A stretch of DNA of 64,000 nucleotides from Tabrizicola thermarum (GTDB taxonomy: Bacteria; Pseudomonadota; Alphaproteobacteria; Rhodobacterales; Rhodobacteraceae). The position numbers and the translations under genes are program-made. Positions 7,725 to 18,056 of this stretch are shown piece by piece. The stretch lies in contig NZ_KZ984538.1 of the NCBI RefSeq assembly GCF_003574395.1, positions 206,714-270,713 of the forward strand, given 5' to 3'. The stretch's first letter is position 1; each line of letters starts with the position of its first letter. Below the pieces are notes generated by a model, which was not told the DNA's origin, did not search any database, and saw only the letters and a list, made by a program, of their open reading frames with translations.

Positions 7725-8792
7725 ATGTCCGCCCCCGTTCCCGTCTTCGACGGCCACAACGACCTTGTCCTGAAGCTCGCCGCCGCCGGTGCCGCGCGCG
7801 AGCGGCTCTGGTTGCAGGGCGAGGGGGCCGGGCACCTGGACCTGCCGCGGATGCAGGCCGCCGGATTTGCCGGAGGTTTCTTCGCGGTCTACATCCCCTC
7901 GCCCGAAACCGCCGACGTCGCCTCTTATCACACGCTGATGGACAACCCGCCCTACGACGTGCCGCTTCCCGCGCTGATCGACCACGTCAGCGCCCAGCCG
8001 GTGGCAGTGGAAATGCTCGGCCATCTCCTGTGGATGGAGCGCGCCGCCGAAGGCCGCTTCCGCTGGTGCCGCAGCGCCGCCGGGATCCGTGCCGCGATGG
8101 CCGAGGGCGTCGTCGCCGGGGTCCTGCATTTCGAGGGCGCCGAGCCCATCGGCCCCGACCTCGACGCGCTGCACCTCTTTCACGCGATGGGGCTGCGGTC
8201 GCTCGGCCCGGTGTGGAGCCGCCCGACGATCTTCGGCCACGGGGTTCCGTTCCGCTTTCCGTCCACCGGCGACACCGGGCCCGGCCTGACCGACCTTGGC
8301 AAGGCGCTGGTCCGCGAATGCAATGCGCTGAAGATCATGATCGACCTCTCCCACATGACCGAGGCCGGGTTCTGGGACGTGGCGCGCCTTTCCGACGCCC
8401 CGCTGGTGGCCACCCATTCCAACGCCCATGCCGTCACCCCCTCCAGCCGCAACCTGTCGGACCGCCAGTTGCAGGCCATCGGCGAGAGCGGCGGCATGGT
8501 CGGCCTGAACTTCGCCACCTGCTTCCTGCGCCCCGACGGTCGGGAAAGCCCCGAGATGACGCTCGACCCGGTCAAGCGCCACATCGAGCACATGCTGAAG
8601 CTGGCGGGCGAAGATCACGTCGGCCTCGGCTCGGACTACGATGGTGCCACGACGCCCAGGGACATCGGCGGGGCCGAAGGCCTGCCGGTCCTGATCGCCG
8701 CGATGCGCGAGATGGGCCTTGGGGACGCGCTGATCGACAAGATCGCCCATGGCAACTGGCTGAGGCTGCTGGAACGGACCTGGGGCGGCTGA
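7725..8792 (+). CDS. Membrane dipeptidase (peptidase M19, renal dipeptidase family)
   Basis: A 355-aa zinc dipeptidase. The N-terminal metal motif is FDGHND, giving H11 and D13. A bridging glutamate follows in LHFEGAEPIG near residue 124, then DLSHMTEAG and THSNAHAV histidines, and GLGSDYDG near the C-terminal end of the barrel. The family cleaves dipeptides, including D-amino-acid-containing ones and related amides. The ATG at 7725 has GGAG six bases upstream and gives the family-like start MSAPVPVFDGHND; the ATG at 7680 would add an unconserved stretch. No signal peptide is visible, so it is probably cytoplasmic. Confidence 0.93.
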   Translation: MSAPVPVFDGHNDLVLKLAAAGAARERLWLQGEGAGHLDLPRMQAAGFAGGFFAVYIPSPETADVASYHTLMDNPPYDVPLPALIDHVSAQPVAVEMLGHLLWMERAAEGRFRWCRSAAGIRAAMAEGVVAGVLHFEGAEPIGPDLDALHLFHAMGLRSLGPVWSRPTIFGHGVPFRFPSTGDTGPGLTDLGKALVRECNALKIMIDLSHMTEAGFWDVARLSDAPLVATHSNAHAVTPSSRNLSDRQLQAIGESGGMVGLNFATCFLRPDGRESPEMTLDPVKRHIEHMLKLAGEDHVGLGSDYDGATTPRDIGGAEGLPVLIAAMREMGLGDALIDKIAHGNWLRLLERTWGG

Positions 8793-8853
8793 AGCCCCGG
8801 TCGCCGCTGACGTCGTCGCCCTGCGGCGCGACGCCGAAGGCGCCCGGGGAGGC

Positions 8854-9741
8854 TTACCTCAACGCCTCCCGCAACCCCTCGGCCAGGTCGACAAAACGGT
8901 CGGACAAGGGATTGGACCGCCGCCAGACCAGCCCGATCGTCCGGCCCGGCCGAGGCTCGTTCAGCCGGTGCAGCACCACCGGGGCCGAGCGGCTTTCCAC
9001 CGCCGCCGCCATCTCGGGGATCAGCGTCACCCCGATCCCTGCCCCTACCATCTGCACCAGCGTGGACAGGGACGAGCCCTCCATCAGCTCGCCCGTCGGA
9101 CCCTGCGGCAGCTTGCAGGCCGCAATCGCCTGGTCGCGGAAACAATGCCCCTCCTCCAGCAAGAGCAGCGGAGCCGCGGGCAGATCGACCAGCGGCGGCA
9201 CCGGCAGGTCCCGCGCGCTTTCGTGGCGCACCAGAAGGAACTCCTCGTCCAGAAGCGGATGTTCGACCAGCGCCGGCTCGGACACGGGCAGCGCCACAAG
9301 CGCGAGGTCCAGCCGCCCCTCGTGCAGGTCGCGCAAGAGCTTGGGCGTCACCGCCTCGCGCGGGCGGAGGTCGAGACCCGGAAACCGCCCCGACAGATCC
9401 CGCATGACCCGGGGCAAAAGATAGGGCGCCACCGTCGGGATCACCCCCAGCCGCAGCCGCCCCGACAAGGGCCCGCCCGAGGCGCGCGCCAGCGCCTCCA
9501 GTTCGTCCACCGCGCGCAAGACATCCCGCGCCCGCAGCGCGAAGTCCGCGCCCAGCGCCGTCAGGCCGATCTGGCGCGGCCCCCGTTCGACCAGCGGCGC
9601 GCCGAGGATCTCTTCCAGCTCCTTCACCTGCAACGACAGCGCCGGTTGCGAGATCGACGACGCCTCGGCCGCGCGCCCGAAATGCCGGTGCCGGGCCAGG
9701 GCCTCGAAATAGCGCAGGTGTTTCAGCGTCAGCTTGCTCAT
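8854..9741 (-). CDS. oxyR: OxyR, peroxide-sensing LysR-type regulator
   Basis: A 295-aa LysR-type regulator. The N-terminal helix-turn-helix spans about residues 4-62 (LRYFEALARHRHFGRAAEAS). The redox pair C200 and C209 lies in LLEEGHCFRDQAIAAC, the same context as Cys199 and Cys208 of E. coli OxyR, so I assign it to OxyR rather than a generic LysR protein. It should form a disulfide on exposure to hydrogen peroxide and activate peroxide defence genes. It is divergent from katG across a 161-base gap, which fits direct control of katG and probable autoregulation. Confidence 0.94.
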   Translation of the reverse strand: MSKLTLKHLRYFEALARHRHFGRAAEASSISQPALSLQVKELEEILGAPLVERGPRQIGLTALGADFALRARDVLRAVDELEALARASGGPLSGRLRLGVIPTVAPYLLPRVMRDLSGRFPGLDLRPREAVTPKLLRDLHEGRLDLALVALPVSEPALVEHPLLDEEFLLVRHESARDLPVPPLVDLPAAPLLLLEEGHCFRDQAIAACKLPQGPTGELMEGSSLSTLVQMVGAGIGVTLIPEMAAAVESRSAPVVLHRLNEPRPGRTIGLVWRRSNPLSDRFVDLAEGLREALR

Positions 9742-12071
<2,330 letters not shown>

Positions 12072-12088
12072 GCGGTCTGATAGCCAAG

Positions 12089-12120
12089 AAAACGGCCCGG
12101 CTGCCAAGCCGGGCCGTTTT
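12089..12120 (+). terminator. Strong intrinsic terminator after katG
   Basis: A 14-base-pair stem (12089-12102 with 12107-12120) with a GCCA loop. AAAA and TTTT at its ends let it act on either strand, so it could also stop read-through from the minus-strand tRNA-Leu. Confidence 0.93.
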
Positions 12121-12132
12121 CAATTGAACCTC

Positions 12133-12218
12133 TGGTGCCCGCGGCCGGACTCGAACCGGCACGGCCTTGCAGCCAGGGGATTTTAAGTCCCCGGTGTCTA
12201 CCATTTCACCACGCGGGC
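12133..12218 (-). tRNA. tRNA-Leu (anticodon UAA)
   Basis: The minus strand folds as a class II tRNA. Acceptor arms are GCCCGCG and CGCGGGC, the anticodon stem-loop is GGGGA-CTTAAAA-TCCCC, giving anticodon TAA, and the T-arm contains GGTTCGAGTCC. A long variable arm (CTGGCTGCAAGGCCG region) is typical of tRNA-Leu. The 3' CCA is encoded at 12133-12135. There is no neighbouring integrase or repeat to suggest an attachment site. Confidence 0.96.
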
Positions 12219-12266
12219 AGCGGGGCGGACCTTAGCCCCCCGGCCGCGCAAGGAAAAGCCCGCGCC

Positions 12267-12818
12267 TCAGCTTCCCCCCGCCGCCAGCAGCCAGCCCACC
12301 AGCTCGAAACTGTTCCTGACCCCCGCCTTGCGGATCATGTTGGCCCGGTGCACCTCGACCGTCCGGGGCGAGGACCCCAGGGCCAGCGCGATTTCCTTCG
12401 ATGTGAACCCGTTCACCAGATAGCGCGCGATCCGCTTTTCCGTCGGCGTGAGCTGCCCCTTTCCCCCGCCCTCGCCCTCCAGCGGCCGGTAGGTCCAGAC
12501 CGCCAGCCGCTGCGGGTCGGACGGGTCAAGGGCGGTGCCCTTGCCCTCGGTCCAGATCACCTGCCCGTCCTTGCGCCGCATGAAACGCTCATCCCGATAG
12601 ACCGCGCTGGCCTGCATCGCCCGGCGCGCGCGTTCGCCGATCAGCTCGTAATCCGTCTCGGTCGGATAGAGGACGCGGATCGACCGCCCCTCCAGCTCGC
12701 GCGGGGTCCAGCCGAACACCGCCTCGACCCGGGCCGAGGCGCGCAGGATCACCCGATCCGCCAGGATCAGCGTGGCGTCCGGCCCGTGCTGGAAGGCCAG
12801 CCGTTCATAGTCGCGCAT
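12267..12818 (-). CDS. PAS domain-LuxR-type transcriptional regulator
   Basis: A 183-aa regulator. Residues 1-110 form a PAS fold (DATLILADRVILRASARVE, then VFGWTPRELEGRSIRVLYP and FMRRKDGQVIWTEGKG). Residues about 120-180 are a LuxR/FixJ helix-turn-helix: LTPTEKRIARYLVNGFTSKE and SPRTVEVHRANMIRKAG. There is no receiver domain, so the PAS domain is likely the sensor of a small ligand. It is divergent from scoAB, with tandem TACGTA motifs between, and I infer that it controls ketone-body or acyl-CoA use and its own gene. Confidence 0.88.
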   Translation of the reverse strand: MRDYERLAFQHGPDATLILADRVILRASARVEAVFGWTPRELEGRSIRVLYPTETDYELIGERARRAMQASAVYRDERFMRRKDGQVIWTEGKGTALDPSDPQRLAVWTYRPLEGEGGGKGQLTPTEKRIARYLVNGFTSKEIALALGSSPRTVEVHRANMIRKAGVRNSFELVGWLLAAGGS

Positions 12819-12827
12819 TCCCGCCCT

Positions 12828-12856
12828 CTACGTAGTCGCCTACGTATTCTTACGGA
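12828..12856. promoter_or_regulatory. Tandem TACGTA operator candidate
   Basis: CTACGTAG (12828-12835) and CTACGTAT (12840-12847) repeat with a 12-base period, followed by a partial copy TACGGA at 12851-12856. Each core is itself palindromic. The cluster starts nine bases upstream of the PAS-LuxR start codon (12818), between it and the divergent scoA. It is the best candidate for the regulator's binding site. Confidence 0.55.
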
Positions 12857-12934
12857 TGGCACCCCCCGGCGCAATCTTTCAGGATCGCCCTGTCCGAAGT
12901 TCCCGCTGCCGTCGGGAACCGGGAGGAGAACAGC

Positions 12935-13639
12935 ATGAACAAAGTCTATCCAAGCGCCGCTGCGGCCCTCGACGGGCTTCTGCACGACGGGATGCTGATC
13001 GCCAGCGGCGGCTTCGGCCTCTGCGGCATCCCCGAACTTCTGATCGCCGCGATCCGCGATGCGGGCACGAAGAACCTGACCGTCGCCTCGAACAACGCGG
13101 GCGTCGATGGGTTCGGCCTGGGCGTCCTGCTGGAGACGCGTCAGGTGAAGAAGATGATCTCGTCCTATGTCGGCGAGAATGCCGAATTCATGCGCCAGTA
13201 TCTGTCGGGAGAGCTGGAGCTGGAATTCAACCCGCAAGGGACGCTCGCCGAGCGGATGCGGGCGGGCGGTGCGGGCATCCCGGGCTTCTACACCGCGACC
13301 GGCGTCGGCACCGTGATCGCCGAGGGCAAGGAACACCACGACTTCGACGGCAGGACCTATATCCTGGAACGCGGGATCGTGGCGGACCTGTCGATCGTCA
13401 AGGCCTGGAAGGCGGACCCGTCGGGGAACCTCGTCTTCCGCAAGACCGCGCGGAATTTCAACGTCCCCGCCGCCACCTGCGGCAAGGTCTGCGTGGCCGA
13501 GGTCGAGGAGATCGTGCCCCTGGGCAGCCTTGACCCCGACCACATCCACCTGCCGGGGATCTATGTCCACCGCATCATCACCGGCAAGCACGAGAAACGC
13601 ATCGAACAGCGGACCGTCCGCAAGCGGGAGAACGCATGA
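12935..13639 (+). CDS. scoA: 3-oxoacid CoA-transferase subunit A
   Basis: A 234-aa subunit of succinyl-CoA:3-ketoacid CoA-transferase, which moves CoA between succinyl-CoA and acetoacetate. The [10 protein letters not shown] glycine-rich motif is at residues 25-34, followed by [31 protein letters not shown] and the IIAEG-like [14 protein letters not shown] segment are typical of the alpha subunit. GGGAGGAGAACAGC precedes the ATG. The gene overlaps scoB by four bases, indicating coupled translation of the heterodimer. Confidence 0.96.
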   Translation: MNKVYPSAAAALDGLLHDGMLIASGGFGLCGIPELLIAAIRDAGTKNLTVASNNAGVDGFGLGVLLETRQVKKMISSYVGENAEFMRQYLSGELELEFNPQGTLAERMRAGGAGIPGFYTATGVGTVIAEGKEHHDFDGRTYILERGIVADLSIVKAWKADPSGNLVFRKTARNFNVPAATCGKVCVAEVEEIVPLGSLDPDHIHLPGIYVHRIITGKHEKRIEQRTVRKRENA

Positions 13640-14280
13640 TGAGCGAGACCAAGGGCTGGGACCGCAACGGCATGGCCGCCCGCGCGGCGCAGGAATTGCG
13701 CGACGGGATGTATGTGAACCTTGGCATCGGCATCCCGACGCTGGTGGCGAACTACATCCCCGAAGGCGTGAACGTCACCCTGCAATCGGAAAACGGGATG
13801 CTGGGGATGGGGCCGTTCCCGTACGAGGGCGAAGAGGACCCCGACCTCATCAACGCGGGCAAGCAGACGATCACCGAACTGCCGCAGACCGCCTATTTCG
13901 ACAGCGCGACGTCGTTTGCGATGATCCGCGGCGGCAAGATCGCCATGGCGATCCTGGGCGGGATGGAAGTCAGCGAGACCGGCGATCTGGCGAACTGGAT
14001 GATCCCCGGCAAGCTCGTGAAGGGCATGGGGGGCGCGATGGATCTGGTGGCAGGCGTGGGCCGCGTTGTGGTGGTGATGGACCACACCTCGAAACACGGC
14101 GAGTCCAAGGTGTTGAAATCCTGCACGCTGCCGCTGACGGGCAAGGGCGTGGTTGACCGGATCATCACCAACCTCGGCGTTCTTGATGTCGGGCACAAGG
14201 GCCTGCACATCGTGGAACTTGCCCCCGGCGTGACCGAAGAAGAGCTTCGCGCCGCGACCGAGGCGACGATTGTCGGCTGA
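13636..14280 (+). CDS. scoB: 3-oxoacid CoA-transferase subunit B
   Basis: A 214-aa beta subunit carrying the catalytic glutamate in [14 protein letters not shown] near residue 53, which forms the glutamyl-CoA thioester. Other family segments are [15 protein letters not shown] and [13 protein letters not shown]-like [18 protein letters not shown]. The start overlaps the scoA stop (ATGATGA); the second ATG at 13639 is an equally possible start. Together with scoA it supports growth on ketone bodies or mobilisation of polyhydroxybutyrate-derived acetoacetate. Confidence 0.96.
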   Translation: MMSETKGWDRNGMAARAAQELRDGMYVNLGIGIPTLVANYIPEGVNVTLQSENGMLGMGPFPYEGEEDPDLINAGKQTITELPQTAYFDSATSFAMIRGGKIAMAILGGMEVSETGDLANWMIPGKLVKGMGGAMDLVAGVGRVVVVMDHTSKHGESKVLKSCTLPLTGKGVVDRIITNLGVLDVGHKGLHIVELAPGVTEEELRAATEATIVG

Positions 14281-14560
14281 CCACATCGTCACCCGCGACC
14301 ACGGGGCGACCAGGGGTCGCTTCGTGATCCGCAGGGGCGGGGAAGAGGCGGAACTGACCTATTCGGTCACGACGCCCACCCTTGTCATCGCCGACCATAC
14401 CGGCGTCCCGGACAGCCTGCGCGGCACCGGCGCGGGGCTGGCGCTGGTCGAGGCGCTGGTGGCGGCGGCGCGGAGAGAGGGCTTCAAGGTCGTGCCCCTC
14501 TGCCCCTTCGTGAATGCCACCCGGAAAAAGCACCCCGACTGGGCGGATGTCTTCGTCTAA
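14270..14560 (+). CDS. GNAT-like acyltransferase, YjdJ/NATD1 family
   Basis: A 96-aa minimal GNAT-fold protein. The motif A region reads [20 protein letters not shown], followed by [21 protein letters not shown], the characteristic C-terminus of the YjdJ/NATD1 group. The only available start near the scoB end is TTG at 14270, with GAGG six bases before it, overlapping the scoB end by 11 bases. It is therefore likely translated from the scoAB message. The substrate is unknown. Its stop overlaps the convergent transglycosylase stop. Confidence 0.82.
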   Translation: MSADHIVTRDHGATRGRFVIRRGGEEAELTYSVTTPTLVIADHTGVPDSLRGTGAGLALVEALVAAARREGFKVVPLCPFVNATRKKHPDWADVFV

Positions 14561-15411
14561 AGGCCGGCGATGTCGGTGCGGAAGATGCAGGGATCGGTGA
14601 CCAGCATCGGCGGGCTGACACACAGCCCCTGCGCCACCTGCCAGGCCGCCAGCACCTTGGGCACATAGTCCCGCGTCTCGGCATAGGGAGGCACGCCCTT
14701 GTTCGCCTCGACCGCGCCCTCGCCCGCGTTGTAGGCGGCCAGAACCAGCACGGGGTCGTTGTCGAACCGGTCCATCAGCCAGTCCAGATAGGCCACACCG
14801 CCCTTGATGTTCTGCACGGGATCGGTCGCATCCTTGACACCGAAGCGTTCTGCCGTGGCCGGGATCAGCTGCATCAACCCCACCGCGCCGGCATGGCTGA
14901 CCGCATCCGCCCGGCCCGCGCTTTCGATCCCGATCACTGCCAGCACCAGCGCGGGCGAGACCTTGGTGTCCAGAGTCGCGCGCAGGATATCCTTGCCGTA
15001 TTTCTCGGACACCTCTTGCAGGTGCTGCAACCGGGGCGCGCCGACCACCGTGCCGCCCGGCCCCTGCGACAGCGAGGCCAGCGCCAGTTCGAAGCGGTCC
15101 GCCCTGGCGTCGATGTCGGTGGGGACCTTTTCCCAGTACCAGCCGTAGGAAGAGGCCGGAGCGGGCCCCGGATCGCGGTCGAACGTTCCGGCGACCTTCG
15201 GATCCTCGGCGCGGGGTTTCGGGTTCGGGTCCACCTTCGGCAGGGCCGCCAGATAGCGGGCCTGCTCTTCGGGGTCGATCTGCACGGTGATGCGTTTGCC
15301 GGGCCTGGTGTCGCCCACCTTGATGCGTTTGAACCCGGTCTCCTCGGCAGAGCCGGCATGGGGCACGGCAGCGCAGAGAATCGCTGCGATCCAGTGTCTT
15401 GTCTTCAGCAT
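14557..15411 (-). CDS. Lytic transglycosylase, SLT domain
   Basis: A 284-aa exported peptidoglycan lyase. A signal peptide ends near A22 (PHAGSAEE). The catalytic glutamate is E163 in VLAVIGIESAGRADAVS, followed by the SLT motifs AVGLMQLIPATAERFGV and YNAGEGAV. The segment between residues 25 and 120 is proline- and charge-rich and of no known domain. Placed divergent to the Flp pilin genes, it may open the cell wall for pilus assembly, a role often proposed for such neighbours; this is inference from position. Confidence 0.93.
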   Translation of the reverse strand: MLKTRHWIAAILCAAVPHAGSAEETGFKRIKVGDTRPGKRITVQIDPEEQARYLAALPKVDPNPKPRAEDPKVAGTFDRDPGPAPASSYGWYWEKVPTDIDARADRFELALASLSQGPGGTVVGAPRLQHLQEVSEKYGKDILRATLDTKVSPALVLAVIGIESAGRADAVSHAGAVGLMQLIPATAERFGVKDATDPVQNIKGGVAYLDWLMDRFDNDPVLVLAAYNAGEGAVEANKGVPPYAETRDYVPKVLAAWQVAQGLCVSPPMLVTDPCIFRTDIAGL

Positions 15412-15758
15412 TGTCGGGGCCTGCTCGCCTCGTTGTTATGGGGGAAGAGTCGCAGCTTCGGGGCGGTCCCGCCAGAACTTTTCCCGTCCAATCATGGCAA
15501 TTCTGCCAGAATTGGCCCGAAAACCACGCTCTAGCACCGGAAAGTAAAGGGCGTCCTAAGATTCTTTTGCTTGTTTTTCCGTGGCTTGACGGGTCCTGGC
15601 AAGGTTTTTTCACTCGCCGCCAATTCTGCTGATCTCGTCCAAACTGCTGCCACGTTTGAGGGGCTATATGAGGTCATACCGAACGACGACGGCGACAGAC
15701 GAAGCCAGATCGAAGCGGTTGACTGACAAGTGAGCACCTTAGCAAAGGATCAAGACAA
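15412..15758. other. Intergenic region upstream of the first Flp pilin
   Basis: A 347-base gap between the divergent transglycosylase and pilin genes, with no credible gene. It is visibly more AT-rich than the flanks (for example 15548-15612). The part from 15638 on is closely matched by the leader of the second pilin gene, including the identical 13-mer GTCATACCGAACG at 15673-15685, so the pilin promoter probably lies there. Ribosome site AAAGGA precedes the pilin ATG. Confidence 0.7.
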
Positions 15759-15962
15759 ATGACCAAGTTTTCCGCTTTCCTGAAAGACGAAGCCGGCGCC
15801 GTGACCGTTGACTGGGTGGTTCTGACCGCCGCCGTCGTGGGCCTGGGCCTCCTGATCTTCTCGTATGTCCGTCCGGGCGTTTCGAACCTGGCCTCCGCGA
15901 TCGGCGACGAACTCGAGAACGCCCAGACCACCATGACCACGAGCGGCACCACCACCCCCTGA
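15759..15962 (+). CDS. flp: Flp-type pilin, copy 1
   Basis: A 67-aa prepilin for the Tad pilus. The leader MTKFSAFLKDEAG ends in the glycine cut by the prepilin peptidase; the mature protein would begin AVTVDWVVLTAAVVGLGLL and form the hydrophobic packing helix. The usual Flp Glu-Tyr pair after the cleavage site is Asp18-Trp19 here. The C-terminus is Thr-rich (TTMTTSGTTTP) and lacks cysteine. A terminator 22 bases after the stop separates it from copy 2, so the copies can be expressed independently. Confidence 0.9.
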   Translation: MTKFSAFLKDEAGAVTVDWVVLTAAVVGLGLLIFSYVRPGVSNLASAIGDELENAQTTMTTSGTTTP

Positions 15963-15984
15963 TCCGACTGCCTGACGGCATCCG

Positions 15985-16015
15985 GGCCGCGCTTCGAAGG
16001 AAGCGCGGCCTTTCT
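15985..16015 (+). terminator. Terminator after Flp copy 1
   Basis: GGCCGCGCTT (15985-15994) pairs with AAGCGCGGCC (16001-16010), followed by TTTCT. Position right after a small, probably highly expressed pilin gene fits. Confidence 0.9.
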
Positions 16016-16404
16016 CATTCCCCGACGCCGCGCGGGCGATGACGCCTCTCGGCCCGATCCTCGCTCCCGCCCTTTCCCCGCATCCGCACGGCACCCGGCT
16101 TCCGGTCAGGCACGCAGGGCCCGGTCCGAGACTGCCGTCCGCGACCCCGGCGCCAACAGATCGCCCCGAAGTTGAAGTTCGCAGTTATGCCGGCCTGCCG
16201 CGTCAGATTTTTTCTGTATTTTTTACAAGCCTTTAACGGAATAAACAGGCAATCCTGCCTATGACCCAGAAATAACCACAGCCGTCCAAACTCTTGCCAT
16301 GATTGATCGGCTAGATGGCGTCATACCGAACGGCGAAGGCAGACCCGAAAGCCACGAACGGAACGGTTGACACGCAATTGAACGCCACATGAAGGGACAA
16401 GACC
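16016..16404. other. Intergenic region between the two pilin genes
   Basis: A 389-base stretch without a credible gene. From 16196 to 16260 it is AT-rich with T-runs (TTTTTTCTGTATTTTTTAC), and from 16285 it repeats the copy-1 leader, so it likely carries the promoter for copy 2. A short open frame at 16039-16236 has unconvincing composition and no ribosome site. Confidence 0.65.
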
Positions 16405-16611
16405 ATGACCAAGTTTTCCGCTTTCCTGAAAGACGAAGCCGGCGCCGTGACCGTTGACTGGGTGGTTCTGACCGCCGCTGTCGTGGGCCTGGGCCTGCTG
16501 ATCTTCTCCTACGTCCGTCCGGGCGTTTCGAACCTGGCCCAAGCGATCAACACGGAACTCGGCAACGCCCAGTCCTGCATGACCTCGGACAACGCGCTCG
16601 GCTGCCAGTAA
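16405..16611 (+). CDS. flp: Flp-type pilin, copy 2
   Basis: A 68-aa paralogue of the pilin 646 bases upstream. Residues 1-45 are identical, covering the leader, cleavage glycine, the Asp-Trp pair and the membrane helix. The exposed tail differs: QAINTELGNAQSCMTSDNAL and then GCQ. Two cysteines (in QSC and GCQ) could form a C-terminal disulfide loop absent from copy 1. AAGGGA precedes the ATG. Variation only in the surface tail suggests major and minor or alternative pilins. Confidence 0.9.
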   Translation: MTKFSAFLKDEAGAVTVDWVVLTAAVVGLGLLIFSYVRPGVSNLAQAINTELGNAQSCMTSDNALGCQ

Positions 16612-16634
16612 CACCTGCGACTGCCGACCTTCCG

Positions 16635-16662
16635 GGCCGCGCCTTTCGGGGCGCGGCCTTTT
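16635..16662 (+). terminator. Terminator after Flp copy 2
   Basis: GGCCGCGCC (16635-16643) pairs with GGCGCGGCC (16650-16658), followed by TTTT. It starts with the same TCCGGGCCGCGC sequence as the copy-1 terminator. Confidence 0.9.
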
Positions 16663-16983
16663 CCTTGTCTCGCTTCCCCATCGGCAAACATCGGAAACAG
16701 TTGGGCGTGCATCGCGGTATTGATGCCCGACCAATGCTAAATTTTCGCCGCATTCAAAGGACAAGGTGCCCTCACGAAACCTTGGCCCTGCACATGGAAT
16801 CAGGCGCATGACCGTCAACCGGCACCATGGGGCGCGTCGCCCTGCGTCAGGCTTGTCCCGTCGGGGCCCCCGTCGCCTTGCCGGCGTCGGTCTTGCGCCT
16901 TGCGGGATCGTCCCGACCGCCGTAACAGCCTTGCGTATCGTCACAGCCAAGCTGCGGCAGCGCCCCGAACACCAGAGGTAGAA
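16663..16983 (+). other. Leader region upstream of cpaB
   Basis: A 321-base stretch between the pilin terminator and cpaB. An open frame at 16766-16981 exists, but it has no ribosome site and an arginine/proline-rich product typical of chance frames in high-GC DNA. ATGCTAAATTTTCG near 16733-16746 could be a promoter -10 region for the cpa operon. I see nothing else. Confidence 0.5.
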
Positions 16984-17844
16984 ATGAGAGCAGTCTTCGC
17001 GTTGGTCCTGATCGTCGGCATGGCTCTGGCCGGCGTGGCGGTCTACATGATCCAGGGCTACATGGCCGATCTGGAAACCGCCTTGCAGAGAGAGCGGGCC
17101 TTCAACGCCAAGGCCGGCAAGCTGGTCGAGGTCTTCGTCTTCGCCAAGCCGAAGAAATACGGCGACCCGCTGGCCGAGGACGATGTCGTCGCGATCTACT
17201 GGCCGGAAAAGAACCTGCCCGCGACCATCTTCCGCGACAAGGCCGCCCTCTTCCCGGAAAACGCCAAGGGCCCGCGCTACATCACCCGGTCCACCGAGGC
17301 CTTCGAGCCGGTGCTGGCCAGCCGCGTGACCGAACCGGGAGAGCTGTCGAACCTGACCTCCAAGCTGGAGAAGGGCAAGCGCGCCTTCGCGATCAAGGTC
17401 GGCACCAACTCGGGCATCTCGAATTTCGTGAAGCCCGACGACTATATCGACATCCTGTGGACCGGCAACGTGTCCGGCGTCGAGGGCGGGATCACCCGGC
17501 AGATCGAAAGTGCGATGCTGGTGATCGCGGTGGACAACGCCATCAACGAGGGCCAGGTCTCCTCGGACACTGTTGCCCAGACGGTAACGGTGGCCGCAAC
17601 GCCGGAACAGGTGGCGCGGCTGGCCCAGGCCCAGGCCACCGGGCGGCTGACCCTGTCGCTTGCGCGGGACGCCAGCGAAACCGTTGATGGGACAATCGAA
17701 ACCGACACCAAGTCGCTGCTTGGCATCGTGCCCGAGGAAGTGGCTCCCGTAGAAATCGTACCCGAAGTCAAGAAGTGCTACGCCAAGCAGCGCAGCGGCG
17801 GCCAGGTGATCGAAACCGACATCGAGATCCCCTGCTCGAACTGA
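16984..17844 (+). CDS. cpaB: Tad pilus assembly protein CpaB/RcpC
   Basis: A 286-aa periplasmic Tad component. An N-terminal membrane anchor (AVFALVLIVGMALAGVAVYM) is followed by a SAF domain (VEVFVFAKPKKYGDPLAEDD) and the RcpC/CpaB segment with VKPDDYIDILWTGNVSG. A final cysteine-containing tail includes KKCYAKQR and EIPCSN. CpaB helps the outer-membrane secretin and may contact peptidoglycan. AGAGG lies before the ATG at 16984; an earlier in-frame start would begin in the untranslated leader. A terminator follows before cpaC, so the two may be separately transcribed. Confidence 0.92.
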   Translation: MRAVFALVLIVGMALAGVAVYMIQGYMADLETALQRERAFNAKAGKLVEVFVFAKPKKYGDPLAEDDVVAIYWPEKNLPATIFRDKAALFPENAKGPRYITRSTEAFEPVLASRVTEPGELSNLTSKLEKGKRAFAIKVGTNSGISNFVKPDDYIDILWTGNVSGVEGGITRQIESAMLVIAVDNAINEGQVSSDTVAQTVTVAATPEQVARLAQAQATGRLTLSLARDASETVDGTIETDTKSLLGIVPEEVAPVEIVPEVKKCYAKQRSGGQVIETDIEIPCSN

Positions 17845-17866
17845 CCCCCGACCCGCAAGGACCCAG

Positions 17867-17909
17867 GGGCGCGGCCACATGATCTGGGGCCGCGCCCTTT
17901 CCCTTTTTC
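17867..17909 (+). terminator. Hairpin between cpaB and cpaC
   Basis: GGGCGCGGCC (17867-17876) pairs with GGCCGCGCCC (17888-17897), followed by TTTCCCTTTTT. It looks like a full terminator inside the pilus cluster. Confidence 0.85.
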
Positions 17910-18056
17910 AATCCATTGCGACCTGTTGCAGTTTATCCACATCAAGGTCATCCCTCAAATCATTGATTCTTGCAAAAAAACCGGGGGTAGGTCATCCTGC
18001 CGGCACATAAGGGCGTGCAAGACCCAAACGAGGCGTGGTCGAAAGGGCAGATCACA

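Larger units (their letters stand above)
15638..16662 (+). repeat. Tandem duplication of a pilin unit (leader, gene, terminator)
   Basis: Two units of equal length, 15638-16015 and 16285-16662, follow each other with a shift of about 647 bases. Each has a leader beginning CCAAACT, a shared GTCATACCGAACG block (15673-15685 and 16320-16332), a pilin gene whose first 45 codons give identical residues, and a hairpin terminator beginning TCCGGGCCGCGC. The leaders and C-termini have diverged, so the event is not recent. Confidence 0.85.

Noticed and set aside
6353-9424. A very long plus-strand open frame (over 1000 codons)
   Set aside because: It runs antisense to PCuAC, the 49-aa gene and DUF2946 and then in the wrong frame through the M19 dipeptidase. 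Its translation has no recognisable domain and is biased toward Arg/Pro/Gly, as expected for a shadow frame in high-GC DNA.
12133-12218. tRNA-Leu as an integration site
   Set aside because: No integrase, no direct repeat of the tRNA end and no composition change nearby.
15638-16662. Flp repeats as part of a CRISPR-like array
   Set aside because: Only two copies, each holding a gene; no short regularly spaced repeats occur here or anywhere else I looked.
16766-16981. Possible 71-aa protein upstream of cpaB
   Set aside because: No ribosome site, composition of a chance frame, and it lies in the cpa leader.
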